Below, in pieces: positions 44,528-53,643 of a DNA stretch of 64,000 nt; position 1 is the first letter of the stretch; every line of letters begins with the position of its first letter. The stretch comes from Solimonas terrae (GTDB lineage Bacteria; Pseudomonadota; Gammaproteobacteria; Nevskiales; Nevskiaceae), in the NCBI RefSeq assembly GCF_011067135.1, contig NZ_JAAMOW010000004.1, positions 248,001 through 312,000 on the forward strand, read 5' to 3'. Below the pieces are notes generated by a model. The model was not told the DNA's origin, ran no database searches, and saw only the letters and a program-made list of their open reading frames with translations. A program made the position numbers and the translations under genes.

Positions 44528-44752
44528 TCAGGCCGCCTGGCGCCAGGGCTGCAGTTCGGCGATCGGTGCGGCGACATCGACGCTTGCCTCAGCGCCTTCG
44601 CTGCCGGCCTGAGCCGTGTCGCGCACCGACGTCGCGGCCGCTTCCGCTTCGGCCGTGATCTGCTGGTGGTCGTGCAGCAGCAGCCCGGCCAGTACCGCGA
44701 TGCTGAGCGTGCTCGCGGCGATGATGAAATCGACCAGAAGAATTGCGCTCAT
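44528..44752 (-). CDS. Small single-pass membrane protein
   Basis: Protein of 74 aa with one N-terminal hydrophobic segment (about residues 4-26, ILLVDFIIAASTLSIAVLAGLLL) followed by a polar Ala/Glu-rich tail. I recognise no family. Its ATG overlaps the stop of the upstream small gene (ATGA), which supports that both are real and coupled. Confidence 0.6.
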   Translation of the reverse strand: MSAILLVDFIIAASTLSIAVLAGLLLHDHQQITAEAEAAATSVRDTAQAGSEGAEASVDVAAPIAELQPWRQAA

Positions 44753-44988
44753 TGCCGATCTCCTTCAACCGTGGCGGCTTGTGTCCGATCGCCGACGTCC
44801 GGGTTCTGTCCGTTCATTCCGAAGCGCCGGCGCAGGCTGGCCAGACGCTCGGCGATCGAACGCGTCGTCGCCGGCAGCTGCGTGATCGTCACCTCGAAAT
44901 AGCGTCGCGCCGTACCGACCCCCATCTGTGCCGCCACATCGCCGCTCAACAGCAGGCCGGCGAGCTTTTCTTCCGTTTGCTTGTCCAT
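44749..44988 (-). CDS. Small soluble protein of unknown function
   Basis: Protein of 79 aa starting MDKQTEEKLAGLLLSGDVAA, soluble, with an amphipathic, charged central part (ARRYFEVTITQLPATTRSIAERLASLRRRFG). A GGGAG ribosome site precedes ATG 44988. It overlaps the small membrane-protein gene by four bases. The pair stands between a GST gene and the kinase operon. No function can be assigned. Confidence 0.6.
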   Translation of the reverse strand: MDKQTEEKLAGLLLSGDVAAQMGVGTARRYFEVTITQLPATTRSIAERLASLRRRFGMNGQNPDVGDRTQAATVEGDRQ

Positions 44989-45226
44989 CACTCCACTCCC
45001 TGAAGATTCCGAGAGAACATTCCGCTCTCATGGACTAAGGCGCAGTCTGGTTCGCAAACGGCTCATCTGTTGTTGAAAAAACGCGGCTGTGTGTGCGATC
45101 CGTCACGGTTTCGGGGTGCAGGTGATCGCCTGGGCGGTTCTGCGCACCGCCGTGTCGCGCCGTTGCGCCAGTTCGGTGCGGCTCGCGGTCATTCCGACGG
45201 CGCCGGCGCGCTGTGGCGGATTCGCG

Positions 45227-45266
45227 AAAAGTGCGGGCCTGCGGCGGGCCGGACCGCCACGGCACT
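45227..45266 (-). terminator. Probable terminator after the kinase-TPR gene
   Basis: On the minus strand just past the stop codon, AGTGC pairs with GCACT, with GGCGG/CCGCC stacked inside, and the hairpin is followed by TTTT (45230-45227). Internal loops make it imperfect. Confidence 0.5.
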
Positions 45267-46415
45267 TCAGCCTTTTCGGGCGAGCGCTGCCTGCGCTCGT
45301 GCCCGCAGTTCGGTAAGCGAGCGGCAGTCCGTCAAGGTCGAGTCCTTTGCACATTGCGTAAGCCCGCCGTCGGCCAGGCGCAACACGTCGGCATAGCGGT
45401 GGGCTTTGTCGCGCAGGCGCGCGAGACTGGCCGTCGTGAAAAGGTCGTGCGCCAGGCCAAGGCGTTCGTACATCGCGAGTGCCTGCAGCAACAGACTTTC
45501 GCTCTCGGCGTCACGACCTTGCTCGCGGCGTGCTTCGCCGAGCATTGCGAGCGACCGAGCGCGGAACGGATGGTCGCCCTCGACCGCCCGAGTCACCAGC
45601 TCGTTGCGTTCGGCGTAGCGGACGGTCGCCGGCAAGTCCCCGAGCGCGTCGGACAATTCGCTCATCGTCGCCAGACAATCGTTCAGGGCAGCCGACTCGG
45701 GCCCGTAGGACGACTCGAGGACGCCCAGGCATTCGGTGAGATAGCGCCTGGCTTCGTCGTAGTGATGGCGGTGATAGGCGAGGGCCCCCAGGTTCCCGAG
45801 TGCGAGGCCAAGCTGCCGCGTATTCGCGCCCGCGTGCTGGCGGGCGTAGGCCAGCATCTGCTCCATCAACACCTGTGCCTCTGCGTCCTTGTGCTGTTCC
45901 AGATAAATGCCTGCAAGGCCCTCGCGTGCGTTGGCCAAGGCCTCGCCCTCGCTGTCCGCGTGCTGTTCGAGGATGGCGACCGCGCGGCTCATGTATGCCT
46001 GCAGCTCGCCGACGGGTTCACTCAGGTACCGGCCGATGACGCCGAGGTTGACAAGCGTGTTGGCGAGAGCCGGGTCGTCGGCTGCCAGCGTTTTTTCCTG
46101 CAGCGGCAGCGCGCGGCGGAACATGGCCTGTGCTTCCGTGAGATGACCGGAATTGGCCTTGATCTCTCCGAGATCGTTGAGCAGATCGGCCTGCAATTTC
46201 GGATCGTCGTCGAGCTCGATGTCGACGCGATTGACGGCGTCGTCCAGGGCGCCGGCGACGGTAAGGGGGGCGCGGTCCTTGCGCAGCATCGGATCGGCGT
46301 TCTGAAAGATCGAGACGAAGAACTGTTTCGTCTTGCGTACTCTTTGCGTTTCCTCCTGAGCTTCGACCGCTTGCTGACGCGCCAACTCGGCCTGGGCGTC
46401 GGCGCGCGCCGCCTC
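45267..46415 (-). pseudogene. C-terminal TPR part of the Ser/Thr kinase gene, out of frame
   Basis: This stretch continues the upstream kinase in another frame. From EAARADAQAELARQQAVEAQ onward it encodes a coiled-coil stalk and then TPR-like repeats (NDLGEIKANSGHLTEAQAMFRRALPLQEKTL, LGNLGALAYHRHHYDEARRYL, SLAMLGEARREQGRDAESESLLLQALAMYERL). This is the usual extracytoplasmic sensor region of such kinases. The frame that is open upstream of 46415 is not protein-like, and no credible independent start is present, so it reads as the severed tail of the kinase. A single base too many or two too few near 46413-46423 would explain it. Confidence 0.8.
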
Positions 46416-47709
46416 CGCGCGCGCGGTGTGCCTGCCAGAAGGTGCCGGCGAGGCCGCCGAGCAAGGTGATGGTGACGAGCGCGGTCGCGGCCACGGTGAG
46501 GCGGTGCCGTCGCCCGAACTTGCGCACCCGGTAGCTGAACGTGTCGGGCCTGGCGAGCACGGGCTGGTTGTCGAGATGGCGCCGCAGATCGTCGGCAAGT
46601 GCATCGACCGACGCATAGCGACGTCCCGGTGCTTTCTGCAAGGCCTTGCCGACGATGGTGTCGAGGTCGCCTTTCAGTGCTTCCCGCAGCTTTCGCGGCA
46701 GGCTGCCGCGCGTGCGGGCGATGGCGCTGGCCTCCGGCAGGATCCGGCTGCGTTCGCTGATGCGCCAGTGGCTCATCGGCGGCACTTCGGCATCGAGTAT
46801 CTGCCGCTCGATCTGCGAATAGGTCTGTCCGGCATCGCCGTAGGGGCGTCGGCCGCTGAGCAGCCAGTACAGCAGCACGCCGAGCGAGTAGACATCGGTG
46901 ACGACGGTGATCGCGGCACCGCTCATCTGCTCGGGTGCGGCGTACTCCGGCGTCATCGCCCGGCCGCCGAGGCGCGTCAGTTCGGTCTCGGCCCCGGAGC
47001 CGGTTTCGTGCTCGACGAGTTTGGCAATGCCGAAGTCGAGCAGCTTCGCCTCGCCGTCCGGTGTCACGAGAATGTTCGACGGTTTGATGTCGCGATGCAC
47101 GACCAGGTGTGCATGCGCATGGCTGACGGCGGCGCAGACTTGCAGGAACAGGGTGATGCGCGCAGGCAGATCGAGCTGCCGGGCGTCGCACCAGCGATCG
47201 ATGCGATCGCCCTCGACATACTCGATTGCCAGATAGAGCTGGCCGCCCGGCAGGATGCCGGCATCGAGCAGACGCGCGACGTGGCGATGCGCGAGCTCGC
47301 CGAGGATGCGGCCTTCCCGCAGAAAGCGTTCGCGTGCCGACGATTGCCCGAGGTGCAGGTGCAGCAGTTTCAGCGCAACCGGGGTCTCGAACAGGCCGTC
47401 GGCGCGTCGTGCGAGCCAGACTTCGCCCATGCCGCCTTCGCCCAGTCGCCGTTCTATGCGATAGGCGCCGAGCGTGCTGCCGATCTGAATCTGCTGCCGC
47501 TCGGAATTGCCCTGGTGCTGATCGAGAAAGGCCGCCCGTTCGGCCTGTTCGTCGGCGCGCAACAATGTGTGCACCTGCACCCACAGACCCGGGTCCTGCG
47601 CACGAAGTTTTTCGATTGCCTGTTCGCGCTCGGTGCTTTCCAGACCGAGCAGGCGCTCGAACGCCGCGAAGGCGGCGCGCCAGCCGGTCACATTGTCAGG
47701 CTCGTCCAT
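46018..47709 (-). CDS. Membrane Ser/Thr protein kinase, frameshifted after the membrane helix
   Basis: Hanks-type kinase. The Gly-rich loop is GEGGMGEVW (residues 90-98), the catalytic Lys is K114 in VALKLL, the catalytic loop is HRDIKPSN (205-212), DFG is at 225-227 and APE at 258-260. A membrane helix spans about 404-425. After residue 431 (HRAR) the frame turns into arginine- and glycine-rich nonsense up to 46018, while the expected continuation lies in the neighbouring frame. It follows an ECF sigma gene by four bases; kinase and sigma factor pairs of this type are known signalling modules. Kinase function may survive as a truncated protein, or the break may be a sequence error. Confidence 0.88.
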   Translation of the reverse strand: MDEPDNVTGWRAAFAAFERLLGLESTEREQAIEKLRAQDPGLWVQVHTLLRADEQAERAAFLDQHQGNSERQQIQIGSTLGAYRIERRLGEGGMGEVWLARRADGLFETPVALKLLHLHLGQSSARERFLREGRILGELAHRHVARLLDAGILPGGQLYLAIEYVEGDRIDRWCDARQLDLPARITLFLQVCAAVSHAHAHLVVHRDIKPSNILVTPDGEAKLLDFGIAKLVEHETGSGAETELTRLGGRAMTPEYAAPEQMSGAAITVVTDVYSLGVLLYWLLSGRRPYGDAGQTYSQIERQILDAEVPPMSHWRISERSRILPEASAIARTRGSLPRKLREALKGDLDTIVGKALQKAPGRRYASVDALADDLRRHLDNQPVLARPDTFSYRVRKFGRRHRLTVAATALVTITLLGGLAGTFWQAHRARGGGARRRPGRVGASASGRSSGGNAKSTQDETVLRLDLSERRSDAAQGPRPPYRRRRPGRRRQSRRHRARRRSEIAGRSAQRSRRDQGQFRSSHGSTGHVPPRAAAAGKNAGSRRPGSRQHACQPRRHRPVPE

Positions 47710-47713
47710 GGCC

Positions 47714-48271
47714 TCAGCTCCGCATCGATCTGAACAGAAATGCTCGTGCCTTCTGCCAGTCCCGCTTGACGGTCGCCAGCGACATATTCAGCGATTCGGC
47801 AATTTCCTCCAGCGACAGCCCGCCGAAATAGCGCAGCTCGACGACGTCGTGGCAGCGTGGATCGAAACGCTGCAATTGCTTGAGTGCCGCGTCCAGCGCC
47901 TCGACGTCGGTTGGTTCGTCGGCTTCGCACTCGGCCGCGACTTGCGTGATCAGAGTTACCGGTGCCACGCCGCCGCCGCGCTTTGCCGACTGGCGGCGGC
48001 GCGCGTGGTCGACCAGGACGTTGCGCATGACTGCGGCTGCCAAAGCGAAGAAGGCGCGACGATCGGTGGCCGGCAAGGCAACACCGTTGCTCAAACGCAG
48101 ATAGGTTTCGTGCACCAGGCCGGTCGCATCGAGTTGCGTCAGCGCCGACTCCTGCGCGAGGCGGGCGCGGGCGAGGACGCGCAGCTCGTTGTACACGCAG
48201 GTGAAAAGCGCCTGATGCGCCTGCGTGTCGCCGCCTTGCGCACGTTGCAACAGTGTGGTGATTTCGCCCAT
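47714..48271 (-). CDS. ECF-type RNA polymerase sigma factor (kinase-associated)
   Basis: Sigma factor of 185 aa. Region 2 is HQALFTCVYNELRVLARARL to LRLSNGVALPATDRRAFFALAA, and region 4 is RCHDVVELRYFGGLSLEEIA with NMSLATVKRDWQKARAFL. The layout resembles the Sig-70_X6/TIGR02999 group, usually encoded next to Ser/Thr kinases, as here (four-base gap). Control by phosphorylation rather than by an anti-sigma factor is the expected mechanism. ATG 48271 is chosen; the longer reading adds 33 residues without similarity. Confidence 0.92.
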   Translation of the reverse strand: MGEITTLLQRAQGGDTQAHQALFTCVYNELRVLARARLAQESALTQLDATGLVHETYLRLSNGVALPATDRRAFFALAAAVMRNVLVDHARRRQSAKRGGGVAPVTLITQVAAECEADEPTDVEALDAALKQLQRFDPRCHDVVELRYFGGLSLEEIAESLNMSLATVKRDWQKARAFLFRSMRS

Positions 48272-48410
48272 GCCGCCCCCGATCCCGCACTCCCATGCGG
48301 TACGCGCAGCATACGGCAGGGACGGGACGCTGAATGCCGGACCGTTCGAGAACTGCGAAGTGCCGCACATCGAGCAGCCGGCAAAGGGTGCGCCGGGAGC
48401 CGGGTGTGTC

Positions 48411-49070
48411 TCACAGGCCGGGAGGCGTTACCGTCATCAGGCGTGGACAGTCGCCCTGAGGGCACCAGAACGAGAACAGGAAGCGATGGCCGCTCGCGCA
48501 AGACAGTTCGGCAAGCTCCTGGCCGCTGCCGTCCCAGTTCGATGCCAGTCGGCAGCCGCTGGGCAGGGCGGTGTGGACCTCGTGCTGGAAGCGGCTGGTG
48601 TCCAGCGCGGCGCGTACCGTGCGGGTCGCGAAGTCGTCGGAATAGGGGCCGGGTTCGATCGCGATGTCGCCGATCGGCGTCGGCACCAGAATCGCCTTCC
48701 AGCCCAGGCATTGCCAGGCGCGATCGGGGCGATCGGCATCGCGGCGGCACTCGACGTTGTAGTGACTGGGCAGGCCGTCGACGCGGTCATGCGGCGCACA
48801 TCGCAGCGACACTTCGATGACCGGAGTGAATTTGCCGCCATAGCTCCAGCGCAGCGCCGGCGCCATGCTTTCGATTCCGACGCCGTATGGCGTGCAGGCC
48901 AGTCCGCGGACGGTCACGCGATCCTGCCGCGACAGCTCGACGCGCCGGCTCTGACCGCCGACGTTGGTGCCGGCGGCCCCCGAGCCGATCGATGCCAGCG
49001 CCAGCAGGCATGCGATGACGCATGCGAGCTTCCGACGCAAACGACGCCGCATGGTGGTGCGGCCTGGCAT
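48411..49070 (-). CDS. Exported protein of unknown function
   Basis: Protein of 219 aa with an Arg-rich n-region and hydrophobic signal core (RRKLACVIACLLALASIGSGAAG). The mature part is beta-rich with about eight cysteines (for example LACTPYGVG, SLRCAPHD, NVECRRDAD, WQCLGW, SGCRLASNW, LSCASGH, FWCPQGDCPRL), suggesting several disulfides in the periplasm. No family recognised. ATG 49070 lies two bases after the dipeptidase stop; ATG 49052 is an equally good signal-peptide start. Confidence 0.75.
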   Translation of the reverse strand: MPGRTTMRRRLRRKLACVIACLLALASIGSGAAGTNVGGQSRRVELSRQDRVTVRGLACTPYGVGIESMAPALRWSYGGKFTPVIEVSLRCAPHDRVDGLPSHYNVECRRDADRPDRAWQCLGWKAILVPTPIGDIAIEPGPYSDDFATRTVRAALDTSRFQHEVHTALPSGCRLASNWDGSGQELAELSCASGHRFLFSFWCPQGDCPRLMTVTPPGL

Positions 49071-49072
49071 GT

Positions 49073-50500
49073 TCAGCGTGGCAACGCGTGCTTTTCCAGC
49101 ACGTCGGCCACCACCATCGTCACGCGTTTGCCCATCGGGATGTGCAGGAATTCGTTCGGGCCATGCGCATTGGAATGCGGGCCGAGTACGCCGGTGATCA
49201 GGAACTGTGCGTCCGGGAATTTCTCGCCGAGCATGCCCATGAACGGAATCGAGCCGCCTTCGCCCATGTAGGCGGCAGGCCTGCCGAAATAGGTCTGCGA
49301 CGCTTGCGCGACGGCATCTTCCAGCCACTGCGACAGCGCCGGCGCATTCCAGCCGCCACCGGCTTTCTCCAGATCGAGCGTGACCTTGGCGCCGTACGGT
49401 GGATCGGTTTCGAGCAGCTTCTTCAGCGCTTCGCCGGCCTTCACGCCGTCGAGCGTCGGCGGAATGCGCAGCGACAACTTCACGGTGGTATACGGCCGCA
49501 ACACGTTGCCGGCGCTGGCGAGTGGCGGCATGCCGTCGATGCCGGTGACCGCGAGCTGCGGGCGCCAGGTGCGATTGAGCACCAGTTCGGTGAGGTCCGG
49601 CGTGACCGGCTGCATGCCGTCGGTGAAAGGGAACTTGGTGTACAGATCGGTGCCGAGCGTTTCCGAAACCCGCTTCGCCTGTTCAATGCGTTGACGGGGA
49701 ATCTCGACGTGGAAATCGCCGGGTTTGATCTCGCCGTTGTTCTCGTTTTCGAGACGCGACAGCAGTTCGCGCAGGATGCGGAAGCTCGACGGTACGGCGC
49801 CGGACGCATCGCCCGAATGCACGCCTTCTTCGAGCACCTGCACGCGCAGGTTGCCGCCGGTGAGACCGCGCAGGCTGGTCGTCAGCCACAGCTGTTCGTA
49901 GTTGCCGCAACCGGAATCCAGACAGATCACCAGCGACGGACTGCCGATGCGCGGGGCAAGGTAATCGACATAGAACGGAAGGTCATAGCTGCCCGATTCC
50001 TCGCAGGCTTCGATCATCACCACGCAGCGCGCCTGCGGCAGGCCCTGATCGCGCAGCGCGAGCAGCGCGGCGAGCGAGCCGAAGATCGCATAGCCGTCGT
50101 CGGCGCCGCCGCGCCCGTAGAGCTTGTCGCCGACCAGACGCGGGGTCCACGGACCGTAGCCCTCGGTCCAGCCGCTCATCTCCGGCTGCTTGTCGAGGTG
50201 GCCGTACAGCAGCACGCAGTCGTCATCCGATCCGCCGTTGGCGGCGGGCACGTCAATGTAGATCAGCGGGGTGCGGCCGGGCAGGCGCACGACTTCGAGC
50301 GTGGCGCCGGCCAGCGCCGGCAGCTTGCCGCGCGCCCAGCTTTCCATCAGCGCGACCGCGGCGTCCATGTAGCCGTGTTCGGCCCACTGCGGATCGAACA
50401 TCGGGCTCTTGTTCGGGATGCGGATGTAGTCGGTCAGCTGCGGGACGATTTCGTCGTCCCAGAGCGCATTGACGTAGGACTGCAGCTTTTTCGTGTTCAT
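49073..50500 (-). CDS. M20-family dipeptidase/metallopeptidase
   Basis: Zinc peptidase of 475 aa of the M20 (CNDP/PepV-like) group. The first metal His is H101 in LLYGHLDKQP, the bridging Asp lies in GRGGADDGYA (about D134), and the general-base Glu pair is E167-E168 in EACEESGS. HSGDASGAVPSSFRIL and the C-terminal PHSNAHGPNEFLHI with its metal His are also conserved. It has no signal peptide and probably hydrolyses dipeptides in the cytoplasm. The exported Cys-rich protein gene follows after two bases. Confidence 0.94.
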   Translation of the reverse strand: MNTKKLQSYVNALWDDEIVPQLTDYIRIPNKSPMFDPQWAEHGYMDAAVALMESWARGKLPALAGATLEVVRLPGRTPLIYIDVPAANGGSDDDCVLLYGHLDKQPEMSGWTEGYGPWTPRLVGDKLYGRGGADDGYAIFGSLAALLALRDQGLPQARCVVMIEACEESGSYDLPFYVDYLAPRIGSPSLVICLDSGCGNYEQLWLTTSLRGLTGGNLRVQVLEEGVHSGDASGAVPSSFRILRELLSRLENENNGEIKPGDFHVEIPRQRIEQAKRVSETLGTDLYTKFPFTDGMQPVTPDLTELVLNRTWRPQLAVTGIDGMPPLASAGNVLRPYTTVKLSLRIPPTLDGVKAGEALKKLLETDPPYGAKVTLDLEKAGGGWNAPALSQWLEDAVAQASQTYFGRPAAYMGEGGSIPFMGMLGEKFPDAQFLITGVLGPHSNAHGPNEFLHIPMGKRVTMVVADVLEKHALPR

Positions 50501-50565
50501 GGCGATCGGCCGGGTGCGAGGCGTCGCCCATTGTGCCGTCTCGTCGCGAGCGGCGATGCGGGGTT

Positions 50566-51021
50566 TTACATCAGTTCGACGATTTCGGCGGCGAGCGATT
50601 CACCGTCGATCCGCAGGCGGGCGATCGTCACCGGCAGACTGAAGCGGCGCGGGCCGGCGCTGCCCGGATTGAGATACAACACGCCGTCGCGCGTCTCGAT
50701 ACCGGGCTTGTGCGAGTGGCCGCTGATGACGGCTGCGATGCCGTTGCGTTGCGGATCGAGGCGCAGGGTCTTGCGATCGTGCAGCAAATGCAGCTGCCGG
50801 CCGCCGGCTTCGAAATCGAGTTCGTCCGGCAGGTCCTGCGCCCAGGCGTCGCTGTCGTTGTTGCCGCGGATCGCCACCAGCGGCGCCAGTTCACGCAGCG
50901 CGTCGAGCACGGCCGGTGCGCCGATGTCGCCGGCGTGGACGATCAGTTCACTGCCCTGCAAGGCCGTCAGCGCCTGCGGCCGCAGCAGGCCGTGGGTGTC
51001 GGAAATGATGCCGATGTTCAT
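50566..51021 (-). CDS. YfcE/MJ0936-type metallophosphoesterase
   Basis: Calcineurin-like phosphoesterase of 151 aa. The metal-binding motifs are SDTHG (residues 7-11), GDIG (31-34), GNND (53-56) and GHSH (101-104), followed by LNPGSAG. YfcE-like enzymes hydrolyse phosphodiesters in vitro; their physiological substrates are poorly known. The gene stands alone between the dipeptidase gene and a divergent PH-domain gene. Confidence 0.94.
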   Translation of the reverse strand: MNIGIISDTHGLLRPQALTALQGSELIVHAGDIGAPAVLDALRELAPLVAIRGNNDSDAWAQDLPDELDFEAGGRQLHLLHDRKTLRLDPQRNGIAAVISGHSHKPGIETRDGVLYLNPGSAGPRRFSLPVTIARLRIDGESLAAEIVELM

Positions 51022-51119
51022 CGCGACACGATCGTTCCTCAGGCCCTCGCGCGCAAGGGCCGCGGGCCTTGCGGCGTATCGGCTAGAGTCGGAACCTTGT
51101 TTCGGCCCGGAACTCCGCG

Positions 51120-51659
51120 ATGACCGTCGATGCCCCCGTCCATGCCCGTTTCAATCCGCTGATCCGTCCCTACCTGGTGCTGAGTATCGGTGGCACCCTG
51201 GCATTGACGATCGTTGGTCTGCCGTTCGCGCTGATCTGGCTTTGCGGCGTCGGGCAATGGTGGGCCCGGCATTACTTCGAGCGGCTCGAGTGCGAGCTCG
51301 ATGCCCGCACACTGCGCTTCCGCAAGGGTATTCTGCTGACGGTGGAAAAGACGATCCCGATCGAGAACATTCAGGACGTCACCTTCGTCGAAGGGCCGAT
51401 ACTCAAGCGTTTCGACCTGGCCGTCCTCAGGTTCGAGACGGCCGGTCAGCGGCAGGGGCAGGCCAACGACATGCGCCTGATCGGCATCATCGATGCACAG
51501 GATTTCCGCAACCGCATTCTCGTGGCCCGGCGCCGTCTGCGCGAGACCCATGCCGAAGCAGATGCCGGCCGCGGACCCGATGCGACGTTGCTGGCGCTGC
51601 AGGGTATCGCGCAGCGGCTCGATACCGTCATCGATTTGCTGCGGCGCGAGCCGCGCTGA
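51120..51659 (+). CDS. PH-domain (YdbS/DUF304-like) membrane protein
   Basis: Protein of 179 aa. An N-terminal hydrophobic hairpin (about residues 18-48) is followed by a bacterial PH domain (LECELDARTLRFRKGILLTVEKTIPIENIQDV). The RKGILLTVEKTIP and IQDV segments are the usual marks of the DUF304/bPH2 family. The C-terminal helix (RNRILVARRRLRETHAE) is charged. No partner gene with a second copy is adjacent. Function unknown beyond membrane association. Confidence 0.85.
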   Translation: MTVDAPVHARFNPLIRPYLVLSIGGTLALTIVGLPFALIWLCGVGQWWARHYFERLECELDARTLRFRKGILLTVEKTIPIENIQDVTFVEGPILKRFDLAVLRFETAGQRQGQANDMRLIGIIDAQDFRNRILVARRRLRETHAEADAGRGPDATLLALQGIAQRLDTVIDLLRREPR

Positions 51660-51739
51660 GCGATGCCCGCACCGATTCGGCAACCGACCCTGCGCGTGTC
51701 ACTACCGTCGCCGCCTGATTCCTGTCGCCCGTCCATGCC

Positions 51740-53413
51740 ATGAGCGCCGCCATCCTCGTCCTCGCGTTGCTGCTGTGCGTCGCGGTCTCCGCGGTGCTGG
51801 TGCGTGTCGCGCGTCTGCCGCTGCCGCTGACGCAGATCGCGCTGGGCGCGGCGATCAGCGTGCCGAGCTTCGGTCTGCACGTCGATCTGGAGCCGAAGCT
51901 GTTCCTGCTGCTGTTCATCCCGCCCCTGCTGTTCGCCGACGGCTGGCGCACGCCGAAGCGCGAGTTCTTCCGCCTGCGCGAGCGCATTCTGGGGCTGGCG
52001 CTCGGACTGGTGCTGTTCACGGTGGTGGCGGTCGGCTATCTGCTGCACTGGCTGATTCCTTCGCTGCCGCTCGCCGCTTCGTTCGCGTTGGCGGCGGTGC
52101 TGTCGCCGACCGACGCCGTTGCGGTGCGCGCACTGGCGGGCCGCAGCGGCATTCCCAAGCAGCTGATGTACGTGCTCGAAGGCGAGGCGATGATGAACGA
52201 CGCTTCCGGCCTGACCACGTTCAAGTTCGCGATCGCCGCCGCTACCACCGGCGCATTTTCACTGTCGGATGCGTCGCTGGCCTTCGTGTTCGTCGCGGCC
52301 GGCGGCCTCGGCGTCGGCGCGTTGCTCGGCTGGGCGCTCGGCGTGTTCCAGAAGTGGTTGTCCGGCTGGACCGAAGTCGAGGCGCAGGGGTCGATCGCGA
52401 TGATCCTGCTGCTGCCGTTCGCCGCCTATCTGGCGGCTGAGGAAATCGGCGTGTCCGGCATTCTCGCCGCGGTCGCGGCGGGCATGGCGCTGAATCTGAA
52501 GAGTGCGGCGATGGACCCCGGCGCACAAGCGCGCATCGCCTCGACACACATCTGGTCGATGATCGAGTACGTGCTCAACGGCGTGATCTTCGTGCTGCTC
52601 GGGCTGCAGCTGCCGGACATCATCGGCAAGGCACTGGACGAAGCCTGGAAGAGCGCCGGCCTGCTGGGCGCAGGGCGCCTGCTCGGTTACGCGCTGGTGA
52701 TCGTCGCGGCGTTGATCGTCGTGCGCCTGGTCTGGGTCTGGCTGCTGCTGCACGTCACGCGCTTCTATGCGAGCTGGCGCGGCGACGCGACGCGCCCCAT
52801 GCCGCGCAGCCGCCTGCTGTGGGCGACCGCCTTCGCCGGCGTGCGCGGTGCGATCACGCTGGCCGGTGTGCTGTCGGTGCCGTTTGCGCTGGAAAGCGGT
52901 GTCGCGTTCCCCGAGCGCAATCTGATGATCTTCCTTGCGACCACGGTGATCATGATGTCGCTGCTGGCCGCAGCCGTCGGTCTGCCTCTGCTGCTGCGTG
53001 GCATGGCAGTCGACGAAGACCCGGAAACCGAAGAAGAGAAGATCGCGCGCTTGCGTGCCTGCGAAGCCGCGATCGCCGCGGTCGCCGAGGCGGCGAAGCG
53101 TGCGCAGCGCCGCGACCGCGATGCCGACGAGATCTCGCCGGTCGCCGACGCGGCCGGTCGGCTGATCGACAACTACGAACTGCGCATCAAGGGATTGCGA
53201 GAGGAACAGAACACGGTGCAGAGCGTGGCGCAGCGCAGCGCGGCGGAAACCGAGCTGCGTCTGATCGGCATCGGTGCCGAGCGCGACGAGATCATGCGCA
53301 TGCATCGCGAAGACGACATCAACGACACCGTGATGAACGCGCTGCTGTACGAGATCGACATGCGCGAATCGGCCTTGCATATCCGCGCCGGCGGCCACGG
53401 CGGCAGCCACTAG
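51740..53413 (+). CDS. CPA1-family Na+/H+ antiporter (NhaP/YjcE-like)
   Basis: Membrane antiporter of 557 aa. About 12 helices fill residues 1-420, including LPLTQIALGAAISVPSFG, PPLLFADGWRTPKREFF, the ion-site region ALAAVLSPTDAVAVRALAG and GEAMMNDASGLTTFKFAI with its conserved Asn-Asp, and GVRGAITLAGVLSVP. The last 140 residues are a hydrophilic helical cytoplasmic tail typical of YjcE-like proteins. It is a second antiporter in this window beside NhaA and complements it functionally. Confidence 0.95.
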   Translation: MSAAILVLALLLCVAVSAVLVRVARLPLPLTQIALGAAISVPSFGLHVDLEPKLFLLLFIPPLLFADGWRTPKREFFRLRERILGLALGLVLFTVVAVGYLLHWLIPSLPLAASFALAAVLSPTDAVAVRALAGRSGIPKQLMYVLEGEAMMNDASGLTTFKFAIAAATTGAFSLSDASLAFVFVAAGGLGVGALLGWALGVFQKWLSGWTEVEAQGSIAMILLLPFAAYLAAEEIGVSGILAAVAAGMALNLKSAAMDPGAQARIASTHIWSMIEYVLNGVIFVLLGLQLPDIIGKALDEAWKSAGLLGAGRLLGYALVIVAALIVVRLVWVWLLLHVTRFYASWRGDATRPMPRSRLLWATAFAGVRGAITLAGVLSVPFALESGVAFPERNLMIFLATTVIMMSLLAAAVGLPLLLRGMAVDEDPETEEEKIARLRACEAAIAAVAEAAKRAQRRDRDADEISPVADAAGRLIDNYELRIKGLREEQNTVQSVAQRSAAETELRLIGIGAERDEIMRMHREDDINDTVMNALLYEIDMRESALHIRAGGHGGSH

Positions 53414-53643
53414 GGCCGTCAGCCCAGAGGCGTCGCCGTGGCCGAGCCCGTTTTGCCGCAGTGCCGGGAACGAGAAGCGAGGTGTACGTGGTCGAGACGA
53501 GCGACGGGAGGCGTTGCAATGCGGCGAAACGGGCCGACCCGGTGGCGCCCGGCAAGCCGCCATGCGGCGTCGCGAACCGCTGCCCGGGGAGTGCGTCTCG
53601 CGCCTTGACGGATGCCGCCGTTTGATTGAGAAATGACGACATC

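Noticed and set aside
45267-46616. TPR region taken as an independent gene starting at 46616
   Set aside because: The first 67 codons of that frame are Ser/Pro/Arg-rich nonsense opposite the kinase juxtamembrane coding; the protein-like part begins exactly where the kinase frame breaks.
53414-53643. Searched for a regulator site or small gene between the CPA1 antiporter and the AraC gene
   Set aside because: Only a short minus-strand frame without protein-like character is present.
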